In this document: positions 4,518 to 7,583 of the stretch, piece by piece
Layout: each line of letters opens with the position of its first letter
Numbering within the stretch: position 1 is the first letter of the stretch
DNA from: Candidatus Nanoarchaeia archaeon
GTDB taxonomy: Archaea > Nanoarchaeota > Nanoarchaeia > SCGC-AAA011-G17 > JAFCDX01
Length of the DNA stretch: 7,583 nucleotides
Direction of reading: 5' to 3'
NCBI GenBank assembly: GCA_028717785.1
Contig: JAQUND010000073.1
Span: 1-7,583, forward strand
Notes under the pieces: generated by a model
Database searches by the model: none
The model's input: the letters and a program-made list of their open reading frames with translations, nothing else
Told to the model about the DNA's origin: nothing
Made by a program: the position numbers and the translations under genes

Positions 4518-6014
4518 ATGAAGGTAGTTAACTTTACACCGAGAGAGTATCAATCAAGTATAGTAGAAACAGCAAAGAAATACAATACTATGGTTGTTTT
4601 ACCTACAGGTATTGGAAAAACAGCTATTGCAGTTCTATTGGCTGAAAATAGATTAAACATTTATCCAAATTCTAAAATTATAATTTGTTGTCCTACAAAA
4701 CCATTATGTTCTCAACATGTTGATTCTTTTTTGAAATATACTGATTTGAAAGAAGATGAAGTTCAGTTATACACTGGAGCTACAATTAGTAAACTAAGAA
4801 ATGAATTATGGGAAAAAGCTAAAATAATTATAGCAACCCCCCAAACAATAAAGCAAGATATAATTAATAATAGAATTTCTTTAGAAGAAGTTTCTTTACT
4901 TTGTATTGATGAGGCACATAGATCAAGAATGAAATATGCTAATACTTTTCTAACTGAAGAATATACTAAAAAATCTAAATTTCCTAGAATTTTAGCTTTA
5001 ACTGCTTCTCCGGGTGGAACATTAGAAAAAATAAATGATATTAAAGAAAATTTGAAAATTGAAGCTGTAGAAATTAGAAGTTCGGAAGATGAAGATGTTA
5101 AACAATATGTACAAGAAAAGAAAGTAGAATATGTTCCTGTAAATTTACCAAAAGAATATGAAGAAATAAAAAATTTAATTAAAATATTTTTAAATTCTAA
5201 AATGGATAAATTAAGAGATTATGGAATAACAAAAAGAACATTTACTAAAAGAGATGTATTATTTATACAATTTCAATTAAGAAAATCTATTGCTAAAGGA
5301 AATAAAAAAGCATTTTATGCAATTTCATTAACAGCTCAATTAATCAAAGCTATGCATGCTTTAGAATTAATAGAAACTCAAGGAATAAAACAATTAACAG
5401 ATTACATTAAAAAATTAAAAGCTGAAGAAACAAAAGCAGCTAAAACAATAATAGAAGATGTAAATTTTCAGAAAGTTATTGGGCTAATAGAAAAATATAA
5501 AGAAACTAACCATCCTAAAATGTTTAAATTATATGAATTAATACAAGAACAACTAACAAATGAACCCGAATCAAAAATAATTGTTTTTGCTAATTTTAGA
5601 AATACTATTGATGAAATTTATAATTTATTAATAACTAATGAAAAAATAAAACCAATTAGATTAATTGGACAAAAAGAAGGGTTATCACAAAAACAACAAG
5701 TAAATGCAATTAAAGAATTTGGTTCTGGTAATTTTAATGTTATGATTGGAACCAGCGTCAGTGAAGAGGGATTAGATATTCCAAATGCAAATTTAGCTAT
5801 ATTTTACGAATCAGTTCCATCTGAAATAAGAACTATTCAAAGAACAGGAAGAGTTGGAAGAATGGCTAAAGGAAAAATAATATTTTTAATTACTAAAAAT
5901 ACTAGAGATGAAAGTTATTATTGGAGTTCTAAGGCAAAAGAAAAAAATATGAAAAAAATATTATATCAAATGAAAGAAGACAAACCAGTACAATTAAAAT
6001 TAAAGGAGTTTTAA
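4518..6014 (+). CDS. hef: Hef-type superfamily 2 DNA helicase (helicase half only)
   Basis: A 498-residue ATP-dependent helicase of the Hef/FANCM/Mph1 group, which remodels forked and branched DNA at stalled replication forks. All motifs are visible: Q-like REYQ (9-12), I PTGIGKT (29-35), Ia CPTKPLCSQ (58-66), Ic-region ATPQT (106-110), II DEAH (131-134), III TASPG (162-166), IV IIVFANFR (354-361), V TSVSEEGLDIP (412-422) and VI QRTGRVGR (441-448). A helical insert of roughly 130 residues between the two RecA-like domains (about 205-335) matches the Hef fork-binding insert. A fused archaeal Hef is about 750 residues, with a C-terminal nuclease; this protein stops just after the helicase, and a separate ERCC4 nuclease gene begins at 7229. 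Start: ATG with a TATA-like region about 25 bases upstream. All catalytic residues are present. Confidence 0.93.
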   Translation: MKVVNFTPREYQSSIVETAKKYNTMVVLPTGIGKTAIAVLLAENRLNIYPNSKIIICCPTKPLCSQHVDSFLKYTDLKEDEVQLYTGATISKLRNELWEKAKIIIATPQTIKQDIINNRISLEEVSLLCIDEAHRSRMKYANTFLTEEYTKKSKFPRILALTASPGGTLEKINDIKENLKIEAVEIRSSEDEDVKQYVQEKKVEYVPVNLPKEYEEIKNLIKIFLNSKMDKLRDYGITKRTFTKRDVLFIQFQLRKSIAKGNKKAFYAISLTAQLIKAMHALELIETQGIKQLTDYIKKLKAEETKAAKTIIEDVNFQKVIGLIEKYKETNHPKMFKLYELIQEQLTNEPESKIIVFANFRNTIDEIYNLLITNEKIKPIRLIGQKEGLSQKQQVNAIKEFGSGNFNVMIGTSVSEEGLDIPNANLAIFYESVPSEIRTIQRTGRVGRMAKGKIIFLITKNTRDESYYWSSKAKEKNMKKILYQMKEDKPVQLKLKEF

Positions 6015-6025
6015 AATAACGATTA

Positions 6026-6036
6026 TTTTTTAAATT
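6026..6036 (+). promoter_or_regulatory. Possible TATA box for the MFS gene, overlapping a T-run
   Basis: TTTTTTAAATT begins with a six-T run (6026-6031) after the helicase stop and lies about 25 bases before the ATG at 6055. It could act as a weak terminator, as a promoter for a leaderless mRNA, or both. The alternative is simple read-through from the helicase promoter. Confidence 0.35.
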
Positions 6037-6054
6037 AAAAAATTACTTAATTAT

Positions 6055-7227
6055 ATGTTTAATTTCCTAAAAAGAGGTTTTGTAAAAGAATTATTACCAT
6101 TATATATTTCTCACTTTTTTTATTCTCTTGAATTTACTATTCCCATAATTGTTTTATTTATGTTAAATAAAGGATTAACTCTAGCTGAAGTAGGTTTATT
6201 ATCTTCTGTAGTTTATGTTATTTCTTTTTTAACAGAATATCCTACAGGAATTATAGCGGATAAATACGGAACAAAAAAAAGTGTATTTCTATCCTATATT
6301 TTTTTATTTCTTTATATTTTAATAATGCTATTTTCTAATAATTTTTATTATTTTTTGTTTGCTCATATATTGATAGGATTACAAATGTCTTTTGCATCGG
6401 GTGCATCTGATGCATTATGGTATGATTCACTAAAAGAATTAAAAAAACAAAAATTAATGAAAGATGTTATGGGTTTTACTGATGCAATAAGATCATTAGG
6501 TTTAATGATCTCGGCTATAATTGGTGCATTTCTATATAGTTATCAAAAGAGCTTACCTTTTATATTAAGTTTAATTTTTATTGGTATAGCAGTAATTTGT
6601 TTTTCTTTTGTAAAACAACCAAAATATGAATCTTATAAACTAAAAAAATTAAAATTTATTTCTGGATTTAAACATTTATTTTCAAAAAAAACATTAATTT
6701 ACTTATTTTTAATAGGTGTAACGTTATTTTTATTTGAACATGCATGGTATGAAACTAAACAACCATTGCTTGTTAATGCTGGAATGTCAATTAGTATTTT
6801 AGGTATTTTAGTTGCAATAGGTTCTATTATTGGAATTATCGGAGGTTTATTATTACCAAAATTAGTTCATATACTTAAAGCTAAGAAATCTATACTATTT
6901 TGTATATTATTTCAAGCAGTTGGATTTATTTCAATTTATTCAAATCAAAAATGGATTATGGCTATAGGGGCTTATTCCCTTTACATTAGTCATATAACTT
7001 GGAATTATGTAGATGCGGATTTAATACATAAACACATTCCATCTAAAATAAGAGCAAGTACATTAAGTGCAAGACAAATGTTGGGTTCTTTAATATATAT
7101 TCCAAATCCTTGGTTAATGGCTTGGTTAGTTCAAATTTATTCTACTAAGATTTTTTTAATTTTTGCTATTTTAGTTGTATTTATTAATATGATTGTATTC
7201 TATTTTGGAAAAAGGTATTATAAATAA
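6055..7227 (+). CDS. Major facilitator superfamily transporter
   Basis: A 390-residue membrane transporter with about 12 predicted helices, the normal size for the superfamily. The signature loop between helices 2 and 3 is present as GIIADKYGTKK (65-75) with Asp69 and Gly72. Helix 1 starts near residue 12 (LLPLYISHFFYSLEFTIPII), a basic central loop lies near 187-212, and the second half begins at about 214. Asp117 and the FASGASDALWYDSL segment (112-125) in the fourth-helix region resemble efflux-type members, but the substrate cannot be predicted. The start is the ATG at 6055, 40 bases after the helicase stop; the stop is one base before the nuclease ATG, so it is probably cotranscribed with the nuclease. 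A transporter between two DNA-repair genes is unexpected and may reflect compact packing, not function. Confidence 0.9.
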   Translation: MFNFLKRGFVKELLPLYISHFFYSLEFTIPIIVLFMLNKGLTLAEVGLLSSVVYVISFLTEYPTGIIADKYGTKKSVFLSYIFLFLYILIMLFSNNFYYFLFAHILIGLQMSFASGASDALWYDSLKELKKQKLMKDVMGFTDAIRSLGLMISAIIGAFLYSYQKSLPFILSLIFIGIAVICFSFVKQPKYESYKLKKLKFISGFKHLFSKKTLIYLFLIGVTLFLFEHAWYETKQPLLVNAGMSISILGILVAIGSIIGIIGGLLLPKLVHILKAKKSILFCILFQAVGFISIYSNQKWIMAIGAYSLYISHITWNYVDADLIHKHIPSKIRASTLSARQMLGSLIYIPNPWLMAWLVQIYSTKIFLIFAILVVFINMIVFYFGKRYYK

Positions 7228-7228
7228 A

Positions 7229-7583
7229 ATGTTAATAGTAGATCATAGAGAAAGAGAAATAATAAGAGAATTAGCTAAAAGAAAAGTAGAATTTGATACA
7301 AAACAATTAATTGTAGCTGATTTTGTAATAAACAATATTGGAATTGAAAGAAAAACTCAAAATGATTTCATTAATTCAATAATCGATAAAAGATTATTTC
7401 AACAACTAATTGTATTAAAAGAAAATTTTGATATTCCTTTGTTAATAATTGAAGGGGAAGATAATCTTTATTCTATAAGAAATATGCATCCAAATGCAAT
7501 ACGTGGAATGTTATCTGCTATTGCAATTGATTTTCAAATACCTATAATTTATACAAGAAATGTTAATGATACTGTTGCTTTAA
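7229..7583 (+). CDS. ERCC4 (XPF/Hef-type) structure-specific nuclease, C-terminus cut by window edge
   Basis: The first 118 codons of an XPF/Mus81/Hef-family nuclease that cuts branched DNA such as flaps and forks near the junction. Catalytic residues: Asp5 in VDHRE (4-8), Asp31 in VADFV (29-33), and the signature ERKT (Glu40, Arg41, Lys42) with Asp46. In the family GDxxxxxxxxERK pattern the Gly before the metal-binding Asp is Ala30 here. Later segments SIIDKRLFQQ (50-59) and YSIRNMHPNAIRG (about 83-95) closely resemble the nuclease domain of euryarchaeal Hef as I recall it, more than crenarchaeal XPF. The protein starts directly with the nuclease and has no helicase attached. It begins one base after the MFS stop (TAAATG). 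The helix-hairpin-helix pair expected at the C-terminus lies beyond the window. Confidence 0.92.
   Translation, partial: MLIVDHREREIIRELAKRKVEFDTKQLIVADFVINNIGIERKTQNDFINSIIDKRLFQQLIVLKENFDIPLLIIEGEDNLYSIRNMHPNAIRGMLSAIAIDFQIPIIYTRNVNDTVAL

Noticed and set aside
1..7583. CRISPR array, integrase, transposase or inverted-repeat insertion sequence
   Set aside because: I saw no regularly spaced repeats, no terminal inverted repeats and no recombinase motifs. The only repeat that stands out is the 12-bp tRNA-derived pair.

Overview
This is a strongly A+T-rich archaeal window, by eye roughly one quarter G+C. The pointers to Archaea are a tRNA gene with bulge-helix-bulge introns, a Hef-type helicase and XPF/Hef-type nuclease, and TATA-like boxes centred about 25 bases before the start codons of several genes (leaderless mRNAs). 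A TM segment ending in TGYVV and the small, compact genes suggest a DPANN lineage of the Woesearchaeota/Pacearchaeota kind. That placement is inference; no marker here proves it.

Layout. Bases 1-1281 (minus) hold seryl-tRNA synthetase, cut by the left edge near its C-terminus. Going right on the plus strand come a small winged-helix protein (1403-1675) with a strong Shine-Dalgarno, a 46-residue leaderless ORF (1751-1891) and a GNAT acetyltransferase (1929-2396). Tail-to-tail with the acetyltransferase is tRNA-Lys(CTT) (2405-2504, minus), whose gene appears to hold two tiny introns of 13 and 12 bases. Directly upstream of the tRNA, on the same strand, is a LAGLIDADG homing-endonuclease gene whose stop codon lies inside the tRNA. 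Beyond it, at 3632-3643, is a second copy of the first 12 bases of the tRNA, with a TATA-like box at the right distance for a tRNA promoter. The simplest reading is an endonuclease element of 1139 bp that entered at the 5' end of the tRNA gene, rebuilt that end, and separated the tRNA from its promoter. Two minus-strand membrane-protein genes follow (3690-4471, ATGA overlap).

From a compact divergent promoter (about 4488-4500) the plus strand carries a Hef-type superfamily 2 helicase (4518-6014), an MFS transporter (6055-7227) and the start of an ERCC4 nuclease gene (7229 to the edge). Helicase and nuclease are normally the two halves of one Hef/FANCM-like protein that processes stalled replication forks; here they are separate polypeptides with a transporter gene between them.

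The most interesting part is 2405-3672: a tRNA gene with two sequentially foldable micro-introns and a homing-endonuclease insertion at its 5' end. The next is the split Hef.
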